From assembly GCF_033963835.1 (NCBI RefSeq), contig NZ_JAXBME010000015.1, positions 62,001 through 126,000 of the forward strand: a stretch of 64,000 bases of DNA, read 5' to 3'. Made by a program: the position numbers and the translations under genes. The DNA comes from Cytobacillus sp. IB215665 (GTDB lineage: Bacteria > Bacillota > Bacilli > Bacillales > SM2101). Positions 1 to 7,909 of the stretch are shown piece by piece. The notes beneath the pieces are model-generated. The model had not been told where the DNA came from. It worked only from the letters and a program-made list of their open reading frames with translations, and ran no database searches. The first letter of the stretch is position 1, and the number at the start of each line of letters is the position of its first letter.

Positions 1-1
1 C

Positions 2-1363
2 CTTATGACTGGTAAAATAAGTAAACCTGGTAACGGCCCATTTTCATTAACGGGCCAACCAAGTGCGTGTGGGACAGCTCGGGAGGTTGGTGTATTTGCA
101 CATCGTCTACCAGCTGACTTAGAGGTGAAAAAACCGGAACATAGACAATTTAGTGAATTGATTTGGAATCTTCCAAAAGGATACTTAGATCCGATTGAAA
201 CACCAGGATATCATACGGTCAAAATGTTCCGAGAATTGGGTAACGGAAATGTTAAGTTTATGTGGAGTATGTCAAACAACTGGGGACAAACGATGCCTAA
301 GCTCAACCGCTTCAGAGGGAATGACCCTGACGGAAAAGGTGTCAAGGATGGATTTATCGTCGTATCTGAAGTTTATCCGACTCGTTCAACTGAGATGGCA
401 GATGTTGTTTTTCCAGCATCCATGTGGGTGGAGAGAGAAGGACAATTTGGTAATGCTGAAAGACGTAGTAATGTTTTTGAAAAATGTACCGAACCGCCAG
501 GTGAGGCAAAATGGGATTTATGGGCAATTGTTCAAGTAGCAAAACGTGTGCTTGAAGGTAAAAAAATAGGTGGTAAAGATGCCTTTGATGTTATCTTCGG
601 CAATATTTGGGATTATGACAAAAATGATTTACTTGAGGACCAGCATGAAGTAAACAAAATACTTTGGGAAGAGTACCGAATGTTCTCTAATCCACATACG
701 CATGAAAATCCTGAAGTACAGGAGCTCGGCAAGCAATTAAAGACTAAAGCAAAACAGTTAGCACCATATGAAGAGTACTTTAAGCAACACGGTATTTGCT
801 GGCCTGTTCGTGAAGTGAATGGCGAATGGCTAGAAACAAATTGGCGTTATTCGTATGGAAAACAAGAGGATGGTTTTGACCAATACAATATTGAGGAATT
901 CGGTCAACCAGGAAGATATAAAGACATTGATTTTTATAAATCTACTGATCATAGACCTACGATTTTCTTCCGTCCATTTGAGGATGCATCTGAGATTCCA
1001 GATAAAGAGTATCCGTTTTGGTTATGCACTGGTCGCGTGTTGGAGCATTGGCATAGCGGTTCGATGACGAGACGTGTTCCAGAATTACACCGAGCAGTAC
1101 CTGAGGCATTTTGTGAAATTCACCCTGAGGATGCAGAAGCATTGGGCATTAAAACAGGTGATATGGTCAAGGTTATTACACGTCGTGGTGAAGTGAAAGT
1201 GAAAGCTACGACAAAAGGGCGTGGAAATCCACCTAAAGGTCTTATCTACGTACCATTTTTTGCGGAAGAAACATTAATTAATTTAGCAACACTAGACACA
1301 TATTGTCCGATTTCTAAACAACCCGACTATAAAAAATGTGCAGTTAAGATTGAAAAGGCGTAG
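2..1363 (+). CDS. napA: Periplasmic nitrate reductase catalytic subunit NapA (3' part)
   Basis: This is the C-terminal half (about 453 residues) of a molybdenum-bis-MGD oxidoreductase of the periplasmic nitrate reductase type. The frame is open to the left edge, so the gene starts outside the window and the [4Fe-4S] and Tat-signal region is not visible. Visible family marks are [13 protein letters not shown] near the start, the [20 protein letters not shown] segment around residue 140, and [15 protein letters not shown] near residue 345, which belongs to the dinucleotide-binding C-terminal domain of NapA. It reduces nitrate to nitrite outside the cytoplasmic membrane with electrons from NapB. 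It is first in an operon with napB, 11 bases downstream. Confident on family; nap rather than assimilatory nas is supported by napB, napD and napH alongside. Confidence 0.93.
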   Translation, partial: LMTGKISKPGNGPFSLTGQPSACGTAREVGVFAHRLPADLEVKKPEHRQFSELIWNLPKGYLDPIETPGYHTVKMFRELGNGNVKFMWSMSNNWGQTMPKLNRFRGNDPDGKGVKDGFIVVSEVYPTRSTEMADVVFPASMWVEREGQFGNAERRSNVFEKCTEPPGEAKWDLWAIVQVAKRVLEGKKIGGKDAFDVIFGNIWDYDKNDLLEDQHEVNKILWEEYRMFSNPHTHENPEVQELGKQLKTKAKQLAPYEEYFKQHGICWPVREVNGEWLETNWRYSYGKQEDGFDQYNIEEFGQPGRYKDIDFYKSTDHRPTIFFRPFEDASEIPDKEYPFWLCTGRVLEHWHSGSMTRRVPELHRAVPEAFCEIHPEDAEALGIKTGDMVKVITRRGEVKVKATTKGRGNPPKGLIYVPFFAEETLINLATLDTYCPISKQPDYKKCAVKIEKA

Positions 1364-1374
1364 GGGGTGAGCAC

Positions 1375-1788
1375 ATGAAAAAAAGAACTTTGTTATTATT
1401 TGTAATTTCTGTATTAGTCTTTGGTCTTATTGGTTGTTCAAATGATACTGCAGATCCGGTTCAGCAAACAGAACCAGAAGTAACTGAAGAACCTGTCGTT
1501 GAGACAGTCACATTACCACAATTATCATCTGAGGACAGAGAAGATGCTGCATCGATGGTATTACAAGGAGCACCACCAATGCAACCAGATGACCATATTG
1601 ACAGATGGAACCCTGAGTTACGATATGAAAGCTGTACTGCATGTCATGGAAATGAAGCAACAGGTGCGCCTACACCGCCTGCCGACCATTATGTAGATGA
1701 CAAAATAGGCAATCCAATCTATAGAGATAACTGTATTCAGTGCCATGCTACACAAAACGATACAAAACCTGCTTTTAACCAACCTTAA
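1375..1788 (+). CDS. napB: Diheme cytochrome c lipoprotein NapB
   Basis: A 137-residue electron-transfer subunit of periplasmic nitrate reductase. The N-terminus is a lipoprotein signal (hydrophobic residues 6-20, lipobox LIGC with Cys21), so it is tethered to the outer face of the membrane, as expected in a Gram-positive that has no periplasm to retain a soluble NapB. Two haem-attachment motifs are present, CTACH near residue 92 and CIQCH near residue 121, with further His residues available as distal ligands. The middle segment SMVLQGAPPMQPDDHI resembles the PP-x-x-PH stretch of NapB proteins. A GGGGTGAGC ribosome site precedes the ATG, which lies 11 bases after napA. Confidence 0.9.
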   Translation: MKKRTLLLFVISVLVFGLIGCSNDTADPVQQTEPEVTEEPVVETVTLPQLSSEDREDAASMVLQGAPPMQPDDHIDRWNPELRYESCTACHGNEATGAPTPPADHYVDDKIGNPIYRDNCIQCHATQNDTKPAFNQP

Positions 1789-1915
1789 ATGAAAATATTA
1801 CATCAATAATAAGGGGTATAGGTGATTGTTAGTTTCTAAAGGAAAACTTTGCAGTCTATCTATTTATTTCTTAGGACGAAAAACAACAACAAAAATATGT
1901 CATAAGTAGTACAAC

Positions 1916-1995
1916 AGGCCTCACAATTTCAATATGCTGTACAGGAGTAATAATTACTCAGCATATAGATTTTATTCATTGTGAGGTCAGTTTTA
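1916..1995 (+). promoter_or_regulatory. Long hairpin between napB and napD (attenuator/terminator-like)
   Basis: GGCCTCACAAT (about 1919-1929) is complementary to ATTGTGAGGTC (about 1978-1988), and inside it ATATGCTG pairs with CAGCATAT, giving a stem of roughly 70 nt followed by TTTTATTTATTTTTT. This looks like an intra-operon terminator or mRNA-stabilising hairpin splitting napAB from napD onward. The 130 bases before it hold no gene; a stretch near 1850-1900 faintly resembles the interspersed element family. Confidence 0.5.
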
Positions 1996-2039
1996 TTTAT
2001 TTTTTCTCATCAAGATGTATGTGTAAAGGGGGAGATTTT

Positions 2040-2300
2040 ATGGTGATTTCTGGCATCCTTATTGAAACGATTATAGGAAAAGCAACGGCAACTGCTACCG
2101 AACTTGAAAAAATTACTGGAGTAGAGGTTCATCATATTGAAGCTGAATCAAAAGTAATTATTACTCTAGAGGCAAATACGATTAATGATAGCTATGAAAC
2201 ATCGAAGTTATTTCAGGGAATTGAGGGTGTGCTAACGGTATGTCTTGTGTATACAAATTTTGAGGAGCAACAAAACTCTGAGGCAGATGTTATACAATGA
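2040..2300 (+). CDS. napD: NapA maturation chaperone NapD
   Basis: A small (86-residue) protein matching NapD: an early MVISGILIETI beta strand, a helix beginning after KATATATELEKI, then GVEVHHIEAESKVIITLEA, the alternating beta-alpha-beta plan of this ferredoxin-like chaperone. NapD binds the twin-arginine signal of NapA in the cytoplasm and delays export until the molybdenum cofactor is inserted. I place the start at ATG 2040 because AAAGGGGGA lies about 6 bases upstream; an in-frame ATG at 2019 lacks a ribosome site. The stop overlaps the next start (ATGA, 2297-2300), so translation is coupled. Confidence 0.78.
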   Translation: MVISGILIETIIGKATATATELEKITGVEVHHIEAESKVIITLEANTINDSYETSKLFQGIEGVLTVCLVYTNFEEQQNSEADVIQ

Positions 2301-2851
2301 CTGAGAAAATGACTAGGCGCAGTTTCTTTTCACTTAACATTAGTTCAACAATCGGTTTTATAGGGAATTTTATTGCACCACAAATAGAACAAGAGAGGGA
2401 CTTTATTCGACCTCCAGGTGCAGAAAATGAATTGGCCTTTTTAACTTCGTGTACACGTTGTGGTATTTGTAAAGATATATGTCCAGAAAGTACGATTTCT
2501 CTTTTTTCTATGAAACACGGAGCAAAGCTTACCAACACTCCCTATCTTGATCCTAATGATACTGCATGTACTTTTTGTGAAAAGTGTATTGATCATTGCC
2601 CTACAAGCGCGTTAAGTAAAGATGGCTTGATGCAAAACCCTGCCATAGGCAAAGCTGAAATCAAACAACAAAATTGTTTGGCTTTTCGTGAAGTGATGTG
2701 TGACTATTGTGTGAGGTCATGTCCAATTGATGGAGCATTAACGATAATAGATGGGAAACCTAAAGTTGATGATAAACTTTGTAATGGATGTGGACTGTGT
2801 GTTTCTAGCTGTATTCAACAGTACAAAGGGATATTTGTAAATACTATATAA
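2297..2851 (+). CDS. Four-cluster ferredoxin of the NapF/NapG type
   Basis: A 184-residue iron-sulfur protein with four Cys clusters: [24 protein letters not shown], a modified [17 protein letters not shown], and [11 protein letters not shown]. The first half ([11 protein letters not shown], then two clusters) resembles NapG, whereas the total length and the CLAF...C cluster resemble NapF, so a specific symbol is not given. The N-terminus [17 protein letters not shown] carries a twin-arginine-like motif followed by a hydrophobic stretch, which suggests Tat export or membrane attachment. It probably passes electrons between NapH and the NapAB enzyme or aids NapA cluster assembly. Overlaps napD by 4 bases; tatA follows 22 bases later. 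Confidence 0.82.
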   Translation: MTEKMTRRSFFSLNISSTIGFIGNFIAPQIEQERDFIRPPGAENELAFLTSCTRCGICKDICPESTISLFSMKHGAKLTNTPYLDPNDTACTFCEKCIDHCPTSALSKDGLMQNPAIGKAEIKQQNCLAFREVMCDYCVRSCPIDGALTIIDGKPKVDDKLCNGCGLCVSSCIQQYKGIFVNTI

Positions 2852-2873
2852 GCTTACTTTGGAGGGATCAAGT

Positions 2874-3089
2874 ATGTTATCGAATATTGGTGTACCAGGC
2901 CTTATCCTCATTCTCATCCTTGCTCTTGTCATATTTGGACCTAACAAGCTTCCAGAACTAGGGAGAGCAGTTGGGTCAACATTAAAAGAATTTAAAAAAG
3001 CAACAAAAGAGTTAGTTGACGATACAGACAAAGAAGTGATAGAAGTAAAGCAGGTGATTGAGGAAAGCAATGAATCAGTAAAGCAATAA
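2874..3089 (+). CDS. tatA: Twin-arginine translocase subunit TatA, nap-linked
   Basis: A 71-residue TatA/TatE protein: a short N-terminus, one transmembrane helix ([15 protein letters not shown]), the [14 protein letters not shown] hinge and amphipathic helix typical of the family, and a charged Glu/Lys-rich tail. It forms the pore of the Tat export path for folded proteins. Start chosen at ATG 2874, preceded by GGAGGG; an upstream TTG at 2859 overlaps that site. Its place inside the nap operon suggests it serves export of NapA and perhaps the neighbouring ferredoxin. No tatC is seen in the window. Confidence 0.92.
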   Translation: MLSNIGVPGLILILILALVIFGPNKLPELGRAVGSTLKEFKKATKELVDDTDKEVIEVKQVIEESNESVKQ

Positions 3090-3108
3090 CTCTTTCAATG
3101 CATAAGAA

Positions 3109-3244
3109 AGCTCTGTTAACATTCCAAAAAATTGTTGTTTTCTAAGAAAACACTATTTTACTTTAAACTAGAGTTCGTGTTTATTTTTCTTCTTTAAAGT
3201 GGTGTCAACCGTATAAAACGTCAACAAGGTTAATGATAAAAGCA
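3109..3244. repeat. Interspersed miniature element, degenerate copy (E1)
   Basis: Left end AGCTCTGTTAACATT..TTGTTG, internal AACTAGAGTTCGTG and TCTTCTTTAAAG, and right end TCAACAAGGTTAATGATAAAAGC align with the family described at 45863-46007, in reverse orientation. Target duplication not recognisable. It separates tatA from napH, and the first possible ATG of napH (3233) lies in its right terminal repeat. Confidence 0.6.
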
Positions 3245-3289
3245 AAATATATAATGAGAACAAGGGAACCTCATGTGAGGATGAGATGG

Positions 3290-4144
3290 ATGAGATTGAA
3301 AAGAAAATCATATCATAAATGGACAGTTGTACGAAGGTTAGTGCAGTTTGGAATTTTATTGTTGTTTCTTTCTCCATTGTTTTTCGTAGACATTGAGGGT
3401 GAAAACTTCTTTTTCGGTTCATTATCATCCTCTAGTTTTTTTGGAATTGTTTTATCAGATCCTTTTGCTACACTACAAGTAATGCTTGCTTCAAAAACCT
3501 TTCATTTAACTTTTATCGGTAGTGCGTTAATTATTTTGCTGTTTTATGTACTGATCCGTGGGAGAGTATTCTGTAGTTGGGTATGTCCAGTCAATACGAT
3601 GTTAGATTTCATTGATAAAATCAGGTTAATTATCCAGTTGCCTGATAAACACATGGATAGGCATTTAAAGGTATACCTTGCTGGACTTATACTACTATTA
3701 TCATTGGTAATTAGTGTGCCAGTATTTGAGGTTTTCTCACCAATCGGATTTACGATGCGAAACATGTTATTCACTGGTGGAGTTGGTTTTTGGCTATTGC
3801 TTTTTATCATGTTATTTGACCTGTTCATTTCAAAAAGAGGCTGGTGTCGATATATTTGTCCTCTTGGAGGCTTCTATCAAGCCATTGGTAGAGTTGGAAT
3901 GTTTCGAGTGAAATTTGACCATGATTTATGTACTGGCTGTGATCGTTGTAGACAAGTTTGCTTCGCTGATCCAGATATCTTAGAACCTGCAATTAATCGT
4001 GAAGAGCAATACGTATCTGCAGGTGATTGTAGCCTTTGTGGCATGTGTGTTGATCACTGTCCAACAAACGCCTTAATAATAGCGATGCGAAAAAACGATG
4101 ATCTCAAAAACGAGTATTGGCATGATGAACGGATGAAAGCATAA
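3290..4144 (+). CDS. napH: Quinol dehydrogenase membrane subunit NapH
   Basis: Polytopic NapH/CcoG-like membrane ferredoxin. Four or five hydrophobic segments, two membrane-edge cysteine motifs (FCSWVCPVN and WCRYICPLGG), then two C-terminal 4Fe-4S clusters (CTGCDRCRQVCF and CSLCGMCVDHCP). In nap systems NapH helps pass electrons from the quinol pool toward periplasmic nitrate reduction; no napC is seen here, so NapH may be the main quinol-side component. The frame is open from ATG 3233, but those first residues are encoded by a mobile-element end and lack a good ribosome site. ATG 3290 (MRLKRKSYHKW) has GTGAGG 9 bases upstream and is preferred; 3281 is an alternative. A shared terminator follows. 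Confidence 0.88.
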   Translation: MRLKRKSYHKWTVVRRLVQFGILLLFLSPLFFVDIEGENFFFGSLSSSSFFGIVLSDPFATLQVMLASKTFHLTFIGSALIILLFYVLIRGRVFCSWVCPVNTMLDFIDKIRLIIQLPDKHMDRHLKVYLAGLILLLSLVISVPVFEVFSPIGFTMRNMLFTGGVGFWLLLFIMLFDLFISKRGWCRYICPLGGFYQAIGRVGMFRVKFDHDLCTGCDRCRQVCFADPDILEPAINREEQYVSAGDCSLCGMCVDHCPTNALIIAMRKNDDLKNEYWHDERMKA

Positions 4145-4189
4145 AAATACTATGTTGTTAAAGGTATTCATCAACAACATAGTATTTTT
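4143..4189. terminator. Bidirectional terminator, napH / histidine kinase
   Basis: A 17-bp perfect inverted repeat, AAAAATACTATGTTGTT against AACAACATAGTATTTTT, with a 13-base loop. The A-run and T-run flanks let it work on both strands between two convergent operons. Confidence 0.88.
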
Positions 4190-4220
4190 CTTATCATTGC
4201 AAAAATTCTTCAGCAATTTT

Positions 4221-5615
4221 TCATTTCTTTTTCGGAATGGTAACCGTAATGGTAGTTCCCTCATTTATTTTACTTTGGATGTTAAGCGTGCCGTGATGAA
4301 GATCAATAATTTTTTGAGATATTGCAAGTCCAAGGCCTGTTCCTTCTTTGTTGGCATTTGTTTGATAGAACATTTTCGTAATGTTAGATATTTCTTCTTC
4401 CTCAATACCGTTGCCTTCGTCCATTACAGTAACGATTACATTATCATTCGTTTCAGTACATGTAATAGTAATGCTACTGTTTTGTGGAGAATATTTAATT
4501 GCATTATCCAGTAAATTAATGAGCACTTGCTTCATACGATTCGGATCGATCTCACTTAATACTTGGATATCTGAGGTTTCGAAGATAATTGATATATGTT
4601 TGTTTAAGGCCTTTGCTTTCATTTGAGAAGTTACATCATTAATTAGGCTTGAAAGGTCTATAGTTGAAAGATTTAATCTAATCGAATCTCTGTTATATGC
4701 AGAGAAATCTAACAGGTCTTCTACTAAGCCTATTAATCGATCTGTTTCCTTTTGAATTATTGATAGTCCAAGAGTTGTCTCTTCTTTATTTGCTAAGTCC
4801 CCAGAGAGCATTGTTTCACTCCACCCTTTAATACTTGTAAGGGGTGTGCGAATTTCGTGGGATACTGAAGATATAAATTCGTTTTTCATTTTATCATTTT
4901 TCGTTAATTCTTCAGCCATATAATTAAAGGTCTTTGCTAGTGTACCAATTTCATCAATGTAAGATTCTTCTATTCTACTTTCAAAATTACCTTTCGCAAT
5001 TTTTTTTGTTGCGCCCGTTAATTCATAGATTGGCTTAGCAATGGAGTTTGCTAAAGTATAACTAATAAGAAAGGTTGCAATCATAACGACAACACCTATA
5101 CTGATCGATATCAAATAGATATTTTGAACTGCCCTGTCTACATCTTCTAAGGAAGTAATATAGCGAATCACAGCGTAAGGTTCGCCTTCATCTATGAGGG
5201 GAGTAGAAACAGCGAGCAGTCTTTCATTTGCTACATCGTTATTCATGTACCAAGAAATTGTTTTGCCCCTTAATGCCTCTTGAACATCTTTTGTTTTAAT
5301 AAGCGATTCAATTCCAAAGCCACTCGATGTAGTTAAAACTCTTCCTTCTTCGTTAATGACTTGTAAATCTGCTCCTTCATGTATGAGGTTATCTCGAATA
5401 ATGGACAAGTTCTGATCCAAATTCTGTTTTGTAATGTTCATTTGTCTATTAGCTAAGGAAGCTGAAATTTCTGCATGGTTAATTAACGATTTTTCTATCC
5501 CATCATAATAATAAAAGTGAATGATACCGATAAAAATACCTTCAAATAGCGCTACTGTTAATAAAATAACGAGCGTATAATGTATAACAATGCGTCTCTT
5601 AATTCCAGTAATCAT
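4221..5615 (-). CDS. Membrane sensor histidine kinase (HAMP type)
   Basis: A 464-residue sensor kinase. Transmembrane helix at about 11-33, extracytoplasmic sensing region, second helix at about 166-190, HAMP linker (KPIYELTGATKKIAKGNF), phospho-acceptor box SSVSHEIRTPLTS near residue 250, and an ATPase domain with N box NLLDNAIKYS, G1 MDEGNGI and G2 GTGLGLAIS. It would autophosphorylate on the HEIRTP histidine and pass phosphate to the response regulator encoded just upstream, whose stop overlaps its start by 4 bases. The architecture resembles WalK/PhoR/ResE kinases, but the ligand cannot be read from sequence. Two lipoprotein genes upstream in the same direction may be sensory partners. 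Confidence 0.92.
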   Translation of the reverse strand: MITGIKRRIVIHYTLVILLTVALFEGIFIGIIHFYYYDGIEKSLINHAEISASLANRQMNITKQNLDQNLSIIRDNLIHEGADLQVINEEGRVLTTSSGFGIESLIKTKDVQEALRGKTISWYMNNDVANERLLAVSTPLIDEGEPYAVIRYITSLEDVDRAVQNIYLISISIGVVVMIATFLISYTLANSIAKPIYELTGATKKIAKGNFESRIEESYIDEIGTLAKTFNYMAEELTKNDKMKNEFISSVSHEIRTPLTSIKGWSETMLSGDLANKEETTLGLSIIQKETDRLIGLVEDLLDFSAYNRDSIRLNLSTIDLSSLINDVTSQMKAKALNKHISIIFETSDIQVLSEIDPNRMKQVLINLLDNAIKYSPQNSSITITCTETNDNVIVTVMDEGNGIEEEEISNITKMFYQTNANKEGTGLGLAISQKIIDLHHGTLNIQSKINEGTTITVTIPKKK

Positions 5616-6316
5616 ATTTCTTTATCGCTCCACTGGTATCCGTAACCCCAAACTGTGGATATAAGAGTAGGGTGAGAAGGGTCTTTTTCGATTTTTTGTC
5701 GCAATCTACGAATATTTACATCAACTATTTTTGTATCACCTGGATAATCAAGCCCCCATACTTCATCAAGTAAATCATTTCGATTAAAAGGCTGTTCTTT
5801 GTTCTCGATAAGTAGCTTTAATAAAGCAAATTCGGTCGGTGTTAAGTCTATAAGTTGATCTCCTTTTTTAACTTGCTTTTTCTGAGGGAAAAGTTCAATA
5901 AATAAATCATTACTAACATTGTTATGTTCCGAAATTTTCTTAGTTAACATGTTAACCCTTCTAATTAACGATTTAATTCGAGCTAATAGTTCTTTCGGAC
6001 TGAATGGTTTATTGACATAATCATCAGCTCCAGTGATTAAACCTTGTACACGGTCAACTTCTTGAACTTTTGCTGTTAGCATAATAATACCAACACTTTC
6101 GTTTTGCGCTCTAATATGTTTACAAACCTCAAACCCGTCCATCCCAGGTAACATAATATCTAATAAAATAATAGAAATTTCTGGATGTTCACGAGCGATT
6201 GAAAGGCCTTCTTCACCGTTATCTGCTTCAAGAACATGATATCCTTCTCGTTTCAAATTAATTGTTATAAAGCTCCTAATACTTTCTTCATCTTCTATTA
6301 CTAATATTGTATACAT
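5612..6316 (-). CDS. OmpR-family response regulator
   Basis: A 234-residue two-domain regulator. The receiver domain has the acidic pair IEDEE (residues 7-11), phospho-acceptor Asp53 in LLDIMLPGMDG, Thr in MLTAK and Lys in NKPFSP; the C-terminal winged helix (about 135-230) includes LTPTEFALLKLL and VDVNIRRLRQKIE. Start set at the ATG of MYTILVIEDE, with GGAGGGTGG upstream, rather than a TTG that overlaps that site. Co-transcribed with the kinase (4-base overlap) and 28 bases downstream of a lipoprotein gene. Target genes unknown; the lipoproteins themselves are a reasonable first guess. Confidence 0.93.
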   Translation of the reverse strand: MYTILVIEDEESIRSFITINLKREGYHVLEADNGEEGLSIAREHPEISIILLDIMLPGMDGFEVCKHIRAQNESVGIIMLTAKVQEVDRVQGLITGADDYVNKPFSPKELLARIKSLIRRVNMLTKKISEHNNVSNDLFIELFPQKKQVKKGDQLIDLTPTEFALLKLLIENKEQPFNRNDLLDEVWGLDYPGDTKIVDVNIRRLRQKIEKDPSHPTLISTVWGYGYQWSDKEI

Positions 6317-6344
6317 ATGTCCACCCTCCAATCTCTTTCTGAAG

Positions 6345-7601
6345 TTAATAGTGAATTAGCTTAAAATGCTTCTGGAGTGTTTTATCAAAAAATGACGTAT
6401 AAAAAACTCTCGTTTTTGTTCTAGCGAGCATGAATTCTTCTTTGGCTTGTTGTGCCTCAGATATAGGTGAAATAGTAATATCAAATAACTTTTCTCCATT
6501 ACTTGCTTTAATAAAGGTGATGCGAGAGCTTATATCACCTTGTAATAATGTAAAATCACTATCCCATTCTGAAGGTATTTCAAAATAAAATCCATTTTCA
6601 TAGTTATAATACCTTTCATTAACGAGGGATAGAGAGGTAAGGCCATCCCATTCAAAATATGTGGTGATATAAGGAATCATCCGATAATGTATGTCCTCGT
6701 AAAAAGCTGGAACTCGCTCCTCGGCTATTTCCAAAATGCCGTCATGGTTAGTGTCCTCACTATTTATCATATTAAATTTGTAGAATCTATATTGATCATT
6801 AAATGCTTGTTGAAGCGTGTTATTTTCTACTGTGATGATCTCAGTACTGTAACTATTAGGACCAAGCGAATAATCAAGTAACACGCCTTTTTTTGAATCA
6901 GTCACAAAGCCATTGATGACATTGTAAAATCCTAGTGTGGAATTTAATCTTAATTCATCAAGCACTATAGGTTGGTTATTCTGAAAGTTATATAGGGACA
7001 ATACTGGGACAACATAAGGATTGGTAGATTCTAGTTCATATTTTACAACTATAAAATCTAATTGGTTATCCTGGTCTAGATCATCAATAACATATGTGTA
7101 TAGTGGTGTATTAAGGATTTCTTTTAGCATACCCTCGTTATATTGAAATATGGACATTTGTTTTTCACTGTAGCCATTTTCACTTGTAGTACTGATAATT
7201 ACTTCAGGGTGTCCATTATTTGTTAAGTCGAAAAATGTTAATTCTTCAATATATTCACCGTTAAGCTCAATTTGATCAACTACTGCCCAATCGTTGTTAT
7301 TCTGTTTAAGTATTAAGCCAATTAATATTTCAGATTGTTCTTTTTCTGTATAAAAAACTACACCTTCGTCATATTTATCGTCGTCAAGGTCGATTAAGGT
7401 GATTGTATTATTACTTTGCGTCTGCAATGGAGTTATTAATGTTGCATCGATAGGTAATAGCGTATCGATCGTGTTTTTTAAACTAGCTCTTTTCTTATCT
7501 AGTTGAGGTGGTTTCATTAGTTCGACGTTTGATTGAATAATATTACAGCCAGTTAGAAGAATAACACTAAATAAGAACGAAGCATAATAAATCTTTTTCA
7601 T
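6345..7601 (-). CDS. Lipoprotein with Asp-rich FG-GAP/VCBS-like repeats, paralogue 1
   Basis: A 418-residue predicted lipoprotein: signal MKKIYYASFLFSVILLTGC with the lipobox Cys at 19. Asp-rich repeats of the DxDxDGxxD kind recur (DLDDDKYDE, DLTNNGHPE, DLDQDNQLD, DTNHDGILE), as in calcium-binding FG-GAP or VCBS beta-propeller blades. A C-terminal part (YENGFYFEIPSEWDSDFTLL) forms a separate module. It has a same-length paralogue immediately upstream that shares NVELMKPPQLD and the same C-terminal layout. Lying 28 bases before a response regulator/kinase pair on the same strand, it may feed that sensor or be its output. Function unknown; fold assignment is inference from the repeats. Confidence 0.8.
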   Translation of the reverse strand: MKKIYYASFLFSVILLTGCNIIQSNVELMKPPQLDKKRASLKNTIDTLLPIDATLITPLQTQSNNTITLIDLDDDKYDEGVVFYTEKEQSEILIGLILKQNNNDWAVVDQIELNGEYIEELTFFDLTNNGHPEVIISTTSENGYSEKQMSIFQYNEGMLKEILNTPLYTYVIDDLDQDNQLDFIVVKYELESTNPYVVPVLSLYNFQNNQPIVLDELRLNSTLGFYNVINGFVTDSKKGVLLDYSLGPNSYSTEIITVENNTLQQAFNDQYRFYKFNMINSEDTNHDGILEIAEERVPAFYEDIHYRMIPYITTYFEWDGLTSLSLVNERYYNYENGFYFEIPSEWDSDFTLLQGDISSRITFIKASNGEKLFDITISPISEAQQAKEEFMLARTKTRVFYTSFFDKTLQKHFKLIHY

Positions 7602-7664
7602 TAAGGAATCCTCCTTAAATAATTGTTAATATTCCTTCAAATAAACTTTGTTATTTTTAGTTAA

Positions 7665-7824
7665 GGACTGTTTTCGCATTGTTTTGTTATTTTACTTCCT
7701 AAGAAATTGTCACGTACATAACGAGAGTTCGTGGCAGCTTTACCTGTAAAACGATCTATCGAATAAAACCACTTCATGCGGTTCTATTTTTTCAACAATA
7801 GCAACAAAGTTTACAAAAAGAGCC
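7665..7824. repeat. Interspersed miniature element (E2)
   Basis: 160 bp running GGACTGTTTTCGCATTG ... ACAAAAAGAGCC, reverse orientation relative to E11. Flanked by TTAGTTAA and TAAGTTAA (7 of 8 match). It lies in the 308-base gap between the two lipoprotein paralogues; the rest of that gap shows no gene. Confidence 0.72.
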
Positions 7825-7909
7825 TAAGTTAATTAATGAAGAACGTTTAAAGGAATTGAATTCATATCCCTATTTTGAGGTCAATTCAATTACTTTTTTT
7901 AGTACTCCA

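Noticed and set aside
3168-3428. Minus-strand frame over the napH start and element E1
   Set aside because: No ribosome site, covers an element end and the napH coding strand.
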